A stretch of DNA of 64,000 nt from an uncultured Saprospiraceae bacterium. GTDB taxonomy: Bacteria; Bacteroidota; Bacteroidia; Chitinophagales; Saprospiraceae. The notes under the pieces are model-generated. The model was not told the origin of the DNA. It made no database searches and was given only the letters and a program-made list of their open reading frames with translations. Below, one piece after another: positions 25,830-34,616 of this stretch; the stretch's first letter is position 1; every line of letters begins with the position of its first letter. A program made the translations under genes and the position numbers. The stretch is from assembly GCA_937981555.1 (NCBI GenBank), contig CALJOK010000020.1, positions 1-64,000 on the forward strand. Direction: 5' to 3'.

Positions 25830-26387
25830 ATGAATAAGAACAACGCAACTAAGCATAGTAAATTTTTAAGTCTGGTCTTGAGGCACAAACCCGAAACTAT
25901 TGGAATTGAGTTAGATGAACATGGCTGGGTAGATATTGACATTCTAATCCTAAAGATTAATGATTTCGGGAAAAAACTAACAAAAGAAGAACTCTATTTT
26001 ATTGTAGAAAATAACCCCAAAAAAAGATTTGCTATAAATGAAACGAATCATAAGATCCGAGCGAATCAAGGACATTCAATAAATATCAATTTAGGTTTTG
26101 ACCCGATCCAACCTCCTGAAATATTATATCATGGTACTGCTCAACGATTTTTAGAGCGTATTTTTGAAAATGGTTTAGAAAAAAGAAATCGACATCATGT
26201 ACATTTGAGTGCTGATAAAGCTACTGCGATGAGTGTTGGTCAACGACATGGGAAGCCAATAATATTAAAAATAAAGGCCTTAGAAATGTTCCAAGATGGA
26301 TTTCAATTTTTCTTATCTGAAAATGGAGTTTGGCTGACAGATAAAGTTCCTTGCAAATATTTTAATAAAAACGAAAACAATGATTAA
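25830..26387 (+). CDS. kptA: RNA 2'-phosphotransferase (Tpt1/KptA family)
   Basis: A 185-residue enzyme that removes a 2'-phosphate from RNA by transferring it to NAD+, yielding ADP-ribose 1'',2''-cyclic phosphate. The family marks are the N-terminal KFLSLVLRHKPE (Arg18 and His19), GWVDID, KRFAI, the NAD-site motif IRANQGHS (Arg77), ILYHGT and HLSADKATAMSVGQRHG. These supply the Arg-His-Arg-Arg set of the active site. Length is typical. In fungi it finishes tRNA splicing, but bacteria lack that pathway, so the cellular role here is unknown. It stands alone; the next gene starts 161 bases later. Confidence 0.95.
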   Translation: MNKNNATKHSKFLSLVLRHKPETIGIELDEHGWVDIDILILKINDFGKKLTKEELYFIVENNPKKRFAINETNHKIRANQGHSININLGFDPIQPPEILYHGTAQRFLERIFENGLEKRNRHHVHLSADKATAMSVGQRHGKPIILKIKALEMFQDGFQFFLSENGVWLTDKVPCKYFNKNENND

Positions 26388-26548
26388 ATTGAGCCTTGTT
26401 AATGTTGGATTTAGTCCAATATTTTAATTTCGAGATGATCAAATCGAAAACATACTATGTGACCCTTTCTAAAGATGCTGTCTTAATAATTTTAAGGGGC
26501 AGAAAATACTTTTATATTACCTATTGTCAAAAGAACTTTTCAAAATAA

Positions 26549-28972
26549 ATGATAGAAACTATCAAAAAACAAAGTCTTAAGTCTCTTCTTAATTTTTTTG
26601 ATACCACTTTAGATTCGACGGTGAATCAAACTTGGAATGAAACTTCTGATCACTTGGAATCATTAGTTAATGGTGAAGCAAAAATAACTCATCATATTTT
26701 AGAATTAGGAGAATTTGTCAAATTGAGTTTGGATGAAAATACTTTGGAATCAAATGAAATTTTGCCAAGTTATATTATTCAATATTCTTGGATGGAAGAG
26801 GCGAAATCGTTTTTGGTTTTATGGAGAGATATTATTTTTCAATATCAGAAAGCCTTAGTTTTAGAATCCAATCAAAAGATTTCTTCTGAAAATTTGGAAC
26901 AACTTCGATTGTCTTCGAAAGATGTTATTCAAAAAGGTGTTACTCATTTAAAAGGGTTTTTAGAAAAAGAGACAAATGAGCTGGCTAAGAATTCTAGTGT
27001 TTTAAAATCCAAAATCGGCGATTGGAAAAAGATTAGGAGTCCCTGGGGAACTTACCGAAAACAGATTGAAACGATTAATGAGCAATGCAAAAAATTGATT
27101 GAACAAAATCAATCTTTAATTAAATCTTCTAATGTTTTTCAAAGTGTAGAACAGCTTATTCAACAGAATATTACTGCAAGTAAAGTTGAAATCGATCAAC
27201 TAAAAATCTTGGCAAATGAAGCTATTGAACTAGTGGAAGAACATGTCAAAGATAAACCTGGAAAATTATCGACACTTCTCGAAAACATGGAATCCAAACT
27301 GGAGACTAGCCATCATTTGGAATTATTAAATATTTCGATCGACCAAAAACTGTCTTCTTTAGAAGATAACATTCAGGTTCCAATCGAAACAGAAGGTGGA
27401 TTATTACTTTTTCGAGAAGTAAACTTACGCAATAATTCAAAATTATGGCTGGAGTCAGAGACAACTCCTTTGATATATGAATTCTGGGAGATCAACGACC
27501 AGATTCTTAATAGTTTTAAAATGGCCTTGATGAATATTCGGAATCGTGCCATGCTTTTTTCTAATGAATTAAAGAAGGAAAATGCAGCGAGAGAAGAATT
27601 AGATCCAAGATTTGAGCAAGAGAAATTTTGTTATCCTTTGAATTCTTTTTTGCAAAAAACGAATTCATGGGAGAATGAATTAAATACCTTGACTGATACA
27701 ATCCAAGAGCGGTTGTCTAATGAATTTCAGATTAGCGAGATTTACAATACTGAAAATAGTTTCCTTCCTGTTCCTCTGCAAACTACCATCAATCAATATC
27801 GACTAACTCAAAATCCTTGGGTGTTAAAGACTCGGAATTGGTTTAATAAGCAAGTTAATCTTTTCCAAAAGTTTAAAAACACGGTCGAAAAAGAAGATGC
27901 TTTAAGTATCTCTGAGAAGATCGTTCGCTATGTTCAAAATAAAAAAGCGCCAACAGATAACCATCAATATTCCAATATATTTTTGACCAAAGGATATATG
28001 GGGAAATCATTTTGGGTTGGTCGGAAAATTGAAACAGAGCGCTTTAAAAATATTGTAGATCAATGGAAATTAGGGTTCCGAGGTGCTGTGATGTTAAATG
28101 GTCAACGATTTTCTGGAAAATCTTTATTTGGTGAATATGTTTCTACTCTTCATTTTCCTCAAAAATCAATTCGTCTTTTCCCAAATGTAACCTTAAAAGT
28201 AGGAGGTCGGGTTTTAGAAACAACCTATGATCTTGGTGCAGCAATAGATTTTATTCAAAAGTATTCTGTCAATGATCAATCTTTAATTTGGATTGATGAT
28301 TTGGAAAATTGGAGTGATCCGAATATTCCACTTGGACAAAATGTGAGAGCGTTGACTAAAGCGATTGATAACCACGGAGGTCGAATGTTTTTTATGGTTT
28401 CTATGGGAAATTGGATGACCTCACATTTGGACAAAACGCATGATATTCAAAAGGTTTTTCAAGCAGAAATAAATTTAGATAAAATGAGTGCGGAAGAAGT
28501 CAAAGAAGCTATTTTGATTCGACATGGCGCTACCCACAAAATTTTAGTTAATAAAAATAATGAAGAACCTTCACCTCAGGAATTTCAAAAAATGACTACT
28601 GGGATTTATCGAAATACTCAAGGAAATATTGGAGAATCCTTATCGAAATGGTCTTACTCGATTCATAAAATGACAGAAGAAAAAGTAGTTTATGAAGCTC
28701 CGATTAATTATGCTTTGCCTGATTTTTTAAATCCTGATGTAGCTATAATTTTGACAACATTGATGATGGAGAAAAGAACCAATGAATATCGATTGAGAAA
28801 ATTATTTGGATCTCCATTTCAAGAAAAATTTAATTTTATTATTCAAAGGTTGATTAGTATTGGCATTTTAACTCGACATATTGATGGTTGGTTGGAAGTA
28901 AATGAATTGGTGGTCAATGAAGTGGGGAAAATGTTGGAAGAAAAAAATTATTTGAAGTTTCACCAAATCTAA
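26549..28972 (+). CDS. Large P-loop ATPase with helical N-terminus and C-terminal winged helix
   Basis: An 807-residue protein I cannot place in a named family. Residues 1-500 are almost wholly helical with long coiled-coil stretches. A nucleotide-binding domain follows, with Walker A GQRFSGKS (518-525), Walker B SLIWIDDLEN (578-587) and a sensor-like MFFMVSMGNW near 615. Then comes an EVKEAILIRHGAT helical lid and a C-terminal winged-helix-like part (about 735-795). This order resembles STAND/ORC-type AAA+ switch ATPases. It is followed after 69 bases by an MscS-like gene and then a cation antiporter on the same strand, so a link with membrane ion flow is possible. No effector domain can be named. 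Confidence 0.7.
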   Translation: MIETIKKQSLKSLLNFFDTTLDSTVNQTWNETSDHLESLVNGEAKITHHILELGEFVKLSLDENTLESNEILPSYIIQYSWMEEAKSFLVLWRDIIFQYQKALVLESNQKISSENLEQLRLSSKDVIQKGVTHLKGFLEKETNELAKNSSVLKSKIGDWKKIRSPWGTYRKQIETINEQCKKLIEQNQSLIKSSNVFQSVEQLIQQNITASKVEIDQLKILANEAIELVEEHVKDKPGKLSTLLENMESKLETSHHLELLNISIDQKLSSLEDNIQVPIETEGGLLLFREVNLRNNSKLWLESETTPLIYEFWEINDQILNSFKMALMNIRNRAMLFSNELKKENAAREELDPRFEQEKFCYPLNSFLQKTNSWENELNTLTDTIQERLSNEFQISEIYNTENSFLPVPLQTTINQYRLTQNPWVLKTRNWFNKQVNLFQKFKNTVEKEDALSISEKIVRYVQNKKAPTDNHQYSNIFLTKGYMGKSFWVGRKIETERFKNIVDQWKLGFRGAVMLNGQRFSGKSLFGEYVSTLHFPQKSIRLFPNVTLKVGGRVLETTYDLGAAIDFIQKYSVNDQSLIWIDDLENWSDPNIPLGQNVRALTKAIDNHGGRMFFMVSMGNWMTSHLDKTHDIQKVFQAEINLDKMSAEEVKEAILIRHGATHKILVNKNNEEPSPQEFQKMTTGIYRNTQGNIGESLSKWSYSIHKMTEEKVVYEAPINYALPDFLNPDVAIILTTLMMEKRTNEYRLRKLFGSPFQEKFNFIIQRLISIGILTRHIDGWLEVNELVVNEVGKMLEEKNYLKFHQI

Positions 28973-29041
28973 GATGAACTTTATAGTTCAGGTATCGGAT
29001 ATCTTTAAGGTATCTAATACCTAATATTGGAATTTAATTAT

Positions 29042-30031
29042 ATGAAAAAAATATTAGGAACAATTTTTTTGATTTTAAGTGTAGTCATTTTGGGTTTTAC
29101 CCAACATGAAGAGGAACATCATGTTCCACTCGATTCTACAATAACAAATACGGTGGTAGATACATTGGCAATGCCAGATTCAACCAAGAAGGAATTGAAT
29201 GAAATCATTTATCAATTCTTTTCAGAAAGTGATAGCGGAAAAGTGAATCTAGCGATTATTAATGTTCCACCTCCAGTACCTGTTATTAAAGAAGAACCAA
29301 AAGAAGATTTTTTGGCCAAAAGTTATTTCACTTGGTGGAGGTTATTTTTAGGTTCATTATTCTTTTTAGGTCTTTACTTTTTACTTGAATTTCTAAGTCG
29401 AATTTTGACTAAGTATAATTTTTTAGGAAAATATCAAAGTGATGTAAAAAGCATTATCAAACACTCTCTTTTAATTTTTGAAGCAGTTGCTTTGTTGATT
29501 TTAGGAAGCGCTTTTGTTTTGATCAATCCTATCTATCATGGTATTCTTGCTGCTATTATTTTAGCCGTCGGATTCAATCATATCAAAAATTATTTTAGTG
29601 GAAGAATTGTCCAATTCGATCAATCGATTATTGAAGGGAAGAGATTGAAAACCCTTGATTCACAGGGAGTTATCTTTAAAAAAGGAAGGTTAGGATTGAA
29701 ATTAAGAACTCAAAAAGGAGTTCAATTTGTCAACTATTCAAACCTGATTTCAGACGGATATACTTTGTTAACAGGAGTAGAAGTTGGTGGTTTTTATGAA
29801 TTGAAAATTCAGCCAAAAGATCTTGAAACTAAAAAAGATCACCTAACAACTTTAAGAGATTTATTGACCACGACACCTTATTTAGATTTGAGTCATAAAC
29901 CACAATTGGAAAAAGTGGATGATGAATCTAAAACGATTTTGGCTAGGGTAGAGGTGAAAGAAGAAAGTCATTTGCAAGATTTAGTCACTTTGATTAAAGA
30001 ACGGAATTTTTCTTGCCAGGTGATTTCATAA
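29042..30031 (+). CDS. MscS-like membrane protein (divergent mechanosensitive channel family)
   Basis: A 329-residue protein. The frame opens at a TTG (29027), but the ATG at 29042 begins a clean signal sequence (MKKILGTIFLILSVVILG). A soluble Asp/Glu-rich stretch with a Pro-rich turn (about residues 20-95) is followed by membrane helices near 100-120 and 138-180. The last helix, GILAAIILAVGFNHIKNYFSG, resembles the pore-lining helix of MscS. A beta domain follows (GVIFKKGRLGLKLRTQKG, then VNYSNLISDG), and the LLTTTPYL stretch recalls the MscS carboxy-terminal domain. It lies between the P-loop ATPase and the antiporter gene, which starts 38 bases on. The family match is distant. Confidence 0.62.
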   Translation: MKKILGTIFLILSVVILGFTQHEEEHHVPLDSTITNTVVDTLAMPDSTKKELNEIIYQFFSESDSGKVNLAIINVPPPVPVIKEEPKEDFLAKSYFTWWRLFLGSLFFLGLYFLLEFLSRILTKYNFLGKYQSDVKSIIKHSLLIFEAVALLILGSAFVLINPIYHGILAAIILAVGFNHIKNYFSGRIVQFDQSIIEGKRLKTLDSQGVIFKKGRLGLKLRTQKGVQFVNYSNLISDGYTLLTGVEVGGFYELKIQPKDLETKKDHLTTLRDLLTTTPYLDLSHKPQLEKVDDESKTILARVEVKEESHLQDLVTLIKERNFSCQVIS

Positions 30032-30069
30032 CAAAACATTTACAAAAGAAATTTTATAAAATAAAAAAT

Positions 30070-31365
30070 ATGGATCTTTCTAATTTAAGTACTGAAATGA
30101 TTTTAATAGCAGTTTCTGCGATTATTATTATTTCATTTTTCTTTGGTGAATTGTCTAGGAAAACTAATATTCCTTCGGTTTTGATGCTTATTATTTTTGG
30201 AGTGATTTGCCAGAGTTTTGTGAAAATTGAACAAGAAACACTTCGACCTATTTTAGGATTATTGGGGACAGTCGGACTGATCATGATTGTTTTGGAAGCG
30301 GCCTTGGAATTGGAATTAAAGCGAGAAAAATATATTCCTATTGCAAAAGCTATGGCGATTGCACTCATTGGACTTTTGGCGTCAACCTATGTTGCCGCTG
30401 AAATTTTGTATTATTTTTATGCTGATGACGGAATGACTATGGATAAGGCTTGGATATATGCTACGCCGTTATCTATCTTGTCAAGTGCGATCATCATTCC
30501 GAGTGTTTCAGCATTGAGTCCTGCCAAAAAAGAATTTCATATTTATGAAAGTACTTTTTCAGATATTTTAGGGATTATAGTTTTTTACTATTTGACAGGT
30601 CAATTAGCACATGCAGATGATCATGGTGGAGGCTTAGTTGGTTATGGCGGAAATGTATTGTTAACCATCGTAGTTTCATTTATAGCGAGTTATTTAATTA
30701 TCCTTATTTTCCAGAATATTAAGAGTCATACTAAGTTATTTTTATTGATAGCTGTATTACTTTTGTTGTATGGAGTTGGAAAAGAAATGCACCTTTCTGC
30801 CTTAATTGTAATTTTGATTTTTGGATTGATTATCGCCAACATGAAATTGTTTTTCAAAGGTCCATTAGGTCGGTGGCTGCATCTGGAAAAGGCGAACCAT
30901 ATCTATGAAGGATTGCATGTAATAACCATGGAGACGGCTTTTGTCGTCCGAACCTTTTTCTTTGTAATCTTTGGATTATCAATTAATTTGTTATCATTAA
31001 ATAGTTTGAATGTTGCGATTATTAGTGGATTAATTATCGCATCTATTTATATTATTCGTTATCTCACATTACGACCTTCTATTGGTGAAGATATCGTTCC
31101 TCAATTGTATATAGCTCCTCGTGGATTGATTACTATTTTGTTATTTTATAAAATCCCAGAAGCTGCAAAAGTGGATGCATTTAATAATGGTATTTTACTT
31201 TTTATCATTATTGGAACAAGTTTAATTATGACAGTTGCTATGATTATGGATAAACGTAAAACTGGTAAAGCAGTCCGTAAAGCAGAAGGTCAACCAATCG
31301 GATATGAAAAATGGAAAGCACCATCTATCTCAGAAGTTGTAGGTAATCAAGAAGATAAACATTGA
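30070..31365 (+). CDS. CPA-family cation/proton antiporter
   Basis: A 431-residue inner-membrane protein with about 12-13 helices of the Na+/H+ exchanger family. The frame extends to a TTG at 30013 inside the previous gene, but the Met at 30070 fits the first helix. Visible marks are FGELSRKTNIPSVLMLIIFG near the start, LEAALELELK (helix 3), PLSILSSAIIIPSV, and FSDILGIIVFY, which holds an Asp where CPA exchangers have the transport carboxylate. It has no RCK/TrkA regulatory domain; the C-terminus is a short charged tail. It is the third gene of a likely transcript with the ATPase and the MscS-like protein, a set that hints at osmotic or ion stress control. Confidence 0.88.
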   Translation: MDLSNLSTEMILIAVSAIIIISFFFGELSRKTNIPSVLMLIIFGVICQSFVKIEQETLRPILGLLGTVGLIMIVLEAALELELKREKYIPIAKAMAIALIGLLASTYVAAEILYYFYADDGMTMDKAWIYATPLSILSSAIIIPSVSALSPAKKEFHIYESTFSDILGIIVFYYLTGQLAHADDHGGGLVGYGGNVLLTIVVSFIASYLIILIFQNIKSHTKLFLLIAVLLLLYGVGKEMHLSALIVILIFGLIIANMKLFFKGPLGRWLHLEKANHIYEGLHVITMETAFVVRTFFFVIFGLSINLLSLNSLNVAIISGLIIASIYIIRYLTLRPSIGEDIVPQLYIAPRGLITILLFYKIPEAAKVDAFNNGILLFIIIGTSLIMTVAMIMDKRKTGKAVRKAEGQPIGYEKWKAPSISEVVGNQEDKH

Positions 31366-31391
31366 TAAATTAATATATTAATAAAGAATAA

Positions 31392-32153
31392 ATGAATTTA
31401 AAGAATCTAGCAAAAATTGTTGATGATGCGGCATTGAATGCCAAACCGATTGCTCAACTAAGTTTAGACAATCAATTTTCTGAAAAAGAAGCCTATGAAA
31501 TTCAAGCGAATTCCATTGCTAGAAGGTATAACAGAGGAGAAAAATTAGTAGGAGTCAAACTTGGTTTTACTAGCAAAGCTAAGATGGAACAAATGGGTGT
31601 TCATGATATGATATGGGGGAGATTGACTGATAAAATGTTAGTTGGACGAAATACAAATATTTTGTTAGAAAAATTTATTCATCCACGTGCGGAACCTGAA
31701 ATTTGTTTTTTGGTAAAAAAAGAAATCAATAAGGAAGTGTCAATGGATGAAGTAAAAGAATATATTTATGGAGTGGCTGGAGCGATAGAAATTATCGACT
31801 CGAGGTATCAAAATTTTAAATTTTCTTTGGAAGATGTGATCGCTGATAATTGTTCTTCTGCAGGCTTTGTAATTGGCAAATGGCATAATGTAGATACTCC
31901 AATCGAAGATTTAAAAATGGATTTAATTGTCAATGATGAAGTAGTTCAATCTGGTTCTTCTAAAGCAATTTTAGGTAATCCATGGGAATCTGTGGTGGCT
32001 GCTTCTAGACTTTGTGCACAATATGGTCAAGTTATTAAAGCAGGAAATTACATCATGGCTGGAGCTGCAACTTCTGCGGTTTATTTAGAAAAAAATCAGA
32101 CTGTAAAAGTGGAGGTGGACACTTTAGGATCAATTCAATTTACTGTTCAATAG
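31392..32153 (+). CDS. 2-oxo-3-hexenedioate decarboxylase / 2-keto-4-pentenoate hydratase family enzyme
   Basis: A 253-residue enzyme of the fumarylacetoacetase-related hydratase/decarboxylase family. Signs are GVKLGFTSKAKMEQMGV (residues about 54-70), IHPRAEPEICFLV with the metal-binding glutamates (96-108), AGAIEIIDSRYQNFKF (about 129-144) and DNCSSAGFVIG. The nearest known role is decarboxylation of 4-oxalocrotonate in the meta-cleavage pathway for catechol, 2-aminophenol or kynurenine breakdown; the related hydratases act on 2-oxopent-4-enoate. Sequence alone does not separate the two. No other gene of such a pathway is in the window, and it follows the antiporter by 26 bases, with an AraC regulator downstream. 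Confidence 0.8.
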   Translation: MNLKNLAKIVDDAALNAKPIAQLSLDNQFSEKEAYEIQANSIARRYNRGEKLVGVKLGFTSKAKMEQMGVHDMIWGRLTDKMLVGRNTNILLEKFIHPRAEPEICFLVKKEINKEVSMDEVKEYIYGVAGAIEIIDSRYQNFKFSLEDVIADNCSSAGFVIGKWHNVDTPIEDLKMDLIVNDEVVQSGSSKAILGNPWESVVAASRLCAQYGQVIKAGNYIMAGAATSAVYLEKNQTVKVEVDTLGSIQFTVQ

Positions 32154-32176
32154 AATCTTTTTCTGAGATAGCATGG

Positions 32177-32195
32177 TTAGCGATTGAATCGCTAA
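32177..32195. repeat. Perfect 8-bp hairpin before the AraC gene
   Basis: TTAGCGAT and ATCGCTAA around a TGA loop, without a following T-run, in the 66-base gap between the hydratase-family gene and the AraC gene. It could be an RNA stem shaping expression of the second gene or an operator for it. Confidence 0.4.
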
Positions 32196-32219
32196 GAACA
32201 TTATCCGAAAGTTGATTTA

Positions 32220-33131
32220 TTGACAAGACCCAAAAAAGTAATATTCTTGAAAGTCAAAAAACATATTCCAGGTGTAGATTTACCTAATCTTCACAATAAG
32301 GCTTTTGAGTTTGCGATTGTTTCCAATCGGGAAATTTTAGATCATAATATTCCGACCAACCACGATCCATTTCGACCACATCGAATTCATTTTTACGCCA
32401 TTCTTTTTATTCTTGAGGGAAATGGAAAACATTTCATAGATTTCAAAAGTTACGACTATCAAAAAGGGAGCATAGTATTTATTGCAAAAGATCAAGTTCA
32501 AGCTTTTCAAAGTAATGATGATCGGGAAGCTTTCTTTTTATTATTTACCGAAAATTTTATTGAACGAGGCAGCCTTAGTTCCAATTTATTGCAAGAATTA
32601 AGCTTATACAATTATCATCTATATTCACCTGTGATTAATTTAGAAGTGACGGAAATGAATATTTTTAAAAGCCTGGTGAATCGAATTAAAAAAGAATATG
32701 ATGCTCCCGATGATAACTTGACAGAAGAAATTATTCAATCTTCTTTGAAAATATTTTTGGGGTTATCAGAACGAATTAGAAAAAAGAACCAATCCACTTT
32801 AACTATTTCAAAGTATCAGATAGAATTTAATCAGTTCCAAAATCTCCTCAATAAACATCTTTTTAATTCTCGCCAAGTTCAATTTTATGCCAATGAAATG
32901 AATATGTCTTCCAAGAAATTAAATCGGATCACCCAAGAATTGATGAACAAGCCAGTCAAAACTTATATTAATGATTCCTTAATTTTGGAAATAAAAAGAT
33001 TCCTTTTAAACACTTCCTTAAGTATCAAAGAAATCAGTTATAAAACTGGTTTTGAAGACCCTACCAATTTTGTAAAATATTTTAAAAAATATACGGAATT
33101 GACTCCTATCGATTTTAGAAAAAGGTATTAA
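32220..33131 (+). CDS. AraC/XylS-family transcriptional regulator
   Basis: A 303-residue regulator. An N-terminal cupin-like sensor domain (about residues 20-150; HFYAILFILEGNGKHFIDF and GSIVFIAKDQVQAF) is followed by the two helix-turn-helix units of the AraC DNA-binding domain (about 205-303). The last of these reads SLSIKEISYKTGFEDPTNFVKYFKKYT, ending with TPIDFRKRY, as in the family. There is no ATG before residue 141, so translation must begin at the TTG (32220) or another non-ATG codon. It lies in the same direction as, and right after, the 2-oxo-acid enzyme gene, which is a natural guess for its target. Confidence 0.9.
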   Translation: MTRPKKVIFLKVKKHIPGVDLPNLHNKAFEFAIVSNREILDHNIPTNHDPFRPHRIHFYAILFILEGNGKHFIDFKSYDYQKGSIVFIAKDQVQAFQSNDDREAFFLLFTENFIERGSLSSNLLQELSLYNYHLYSPVINLEVTEMNIFKSLVNRIKKEYDAPDDNLTEEIIQSSLKIFLGLSERIRKKNQSTLTISKYQIEFNQFQNLLNKHLFNSRQVQFYANEMNMSSKKLNRITQELMNKPVKTYINDSLILEIKRFLLNTSLSIKEISYKTGFEDPTNFVKYFKKYTELTPIDFRKRY

Positions 33132-33522
33132 CTCAGGGTTAATTTAGTATAAAAGTGAGTTAATTTTTTATCAAGTTTTTTTCCCATAATTACCATTTTG
33201 TATTCTGGTTAATGATTTCATATCTTCATATTTTTATTTTGTAAAAATAGAAATATGACGAAACAATTAGTCTTTTATTTTGTTGTTGTTACTTATTTGT
33301 TTATTTTATTCTTTTTACTTGTGTTAAAGTATAAAATAATCTGTTTTTTAGCATTCCTTCCAAATACTCTTCTTATTTAATTATTTCATGGTTTGTCCCA
33401 TTTTAACCATTTATCTACTTTGTTTAACCTTTTGTAATTTTTGTTTAATGTTCAATTTTGCATCAGTATTATTCCACATATCTTAAAGAACATATTACAT
33501 AGAAAAATTAAAGAGGAGAAAC
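33132..33522. other. Intergenic region, 391 bases, mostly empty
   Basis: Apart from the possible 41-residue membrane ORF at 33255-33380 it is T-rich with no clear terminator or exact promoter box. The last bases carry a good ribosome-binding site, GAGGAG, for the 33523 gene. Confidence 0.5.
33255..33380 (+). CDS. Possible 41-residue hydrophobic small membrane protein
   Basis: An ATG opens 41 codons starting MTKQLVFYFVVVTYLFILFF, then a short basic turn and a second hydrophobic part. That would make a two-span or hairpin membrane peptide. There is no ribosome-binding site and T-rich DNA easily encodes hydrophobic runs, so it may be chance. Confidence 0.25.
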   Translation: MTKQLVFYFVVVTYLFILFFLLVLKYKIICFLAFLPNTLLI

Positions 33523-34566
33523 ATGAAAGTATTAAACCAATATATCCAAATCTTTGCCCTTGTTTTAGTGGCAAATTTCTCTTTTGCAAATCCGAATCCA
33601 GTTAATTCAAATAGTATTTTTGATTTAATTAATTATCAAGAAATGCTAGAAGTAGACTTGAAGTTAAACATGGATGAAGTTTTTGGAAATCGAAGAAGTG
33701 AAGATAAGCACAAAGCTGTTTTATCATTCAATGATAACAATGGAGTTGCTCAAACTTGGAACATCAAAGTTGCTCTTCGAGGAAAATTCAGAAGAACTAG
33801 ATGTAATAATTTGGCTCCATTAAAATTACATTTTAAGAAAAATGATTTATATGAAGCGGGATTGGCTAAGTACAATGATTTAAAATTAGTTAATCAATGT
33901 ATGGACGATTCAAAAGATTTTAAACAACTTTTGGTGAGAGAATATTTGGCTTACAAATTATATAATCAGATTACAGAGGAAAGTTTCCGAGTTCAATTTT
34001 TGAAGATTAATTATATTGATGATCAGACGGGGAAATCAAAAACACAGTATGGTTTTGTGATTGAGGATACGGCTCAATTAAGAGCTCGAATTAATGCCTT
34101 GAAAATTGAAAAACAATACAATATAAATCAAGAGAAATATAACCAAGATCAAGTGAAATTGATGTCTGTTTTTCAATATATGATTGCAAACCCAGATTGG
34201 TCTTTAGGCCGAAGTCATAATGTAAAGGTAATGTTACAAGAAGATAAATTAATTGCAATTCCTTATGATTTTGACTTTTCTGGCATTGTAGAAGCTCCTT
34301 ACGTTTTGTTGAATGAAGAACTAGGAATAGCTACTCAAAAGGAAAGAGTATTTCTTGGTTTCGAAAGCCACACAGAAGAATTGACTAAAGAACTTGATAT
34401 TTTTTCAGATAAAAAATCTTTATTAATTCAAACGATTAAAGAGTGCAAAACTTTAAAAGGAAGAAATCGAAGAGAAATGATTAAATTTATTAATTCATTT
34501 TATGATGAAACGGATAGCTTCAAGTTACCGTTACAAAAGAATAAAGTTCCAACACTTGGAGAATAG
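33523..34566 (+). CDS. Secreted CotH-like protein of unknown role
   Basis: A 347-residue protein with a signal peptide (about residues 1-22, ending FSFA) and a good Shine-Dalgarno (GAGGAG, eight bases before the ATG), which is rare here. The mature part has the order of motifs of CotH-like kinases: VALRGKFRRTRC then PLKLHF, LKLVNQCMDDSKDFKQLLVR, a strand pair ending YGFVIED, NPDWSLGRSHNVKV and IPYDFDFSG. In CotH the matching elements bind ATP and metal, but several positions differ, so activity is unproven. Fifty bases after its stop begins the DUF5706 gene, with which it probably shares a transcript. Confidence 0.55.
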   Translation: MKVLNQYIQIFALVLVANFSFANPNPVNSNSIFDLINYQEMLEVDLKLNMDEVFGNRRSEDKHKAVLSFNDNNGVAQTWNIKVALRGKFRRTRCNNLAPLKLHFKKNDLYEAGLAKYNDLKLVNQCMDDSKDFKQLLVREYLAYKLYNQITEESFRVQFLKINYIDDQTGKSKTQYGFVIEDTAQLRARINALKIEKQYNINQEKYNQDQVKLMSVFQYMIANPDWSLGRSHNVKVMLQEDKLIAIPYDFDFSGIVEAPYVLLNEELGIATQKERVFLGFESHTEELTKELDIFSDKKSLLIQTIKECKTLKGRNRREMIKFINSFYDETDSFKLPLQKNKVPTLGE

Positions 34567-34616
34567 TAAATTAGAAAAACAGAAACACTTATTTAAATAC
34601 TAGAAAACACATATTT

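Noticed and set aside
26549-28972. The large ATPase as a restriction or SMC-type protein
   Set aside because: There is no nuclease motif and no second SMC head; the P-loop lies two-thirds along and is followed by a winged-helix-like end.
29027-29041. TTG start for the MscS-like protein
   Set aside because: The ATG at 29042 begins a standard signal sequence, and the four preceding residues add nothing.
30013-30069. TTG start for the antiporter inside the previous gene
   Set aside because: The extra residues are basic and not conserved-looking, and the ATG at 30070 fits the first membrane helix.
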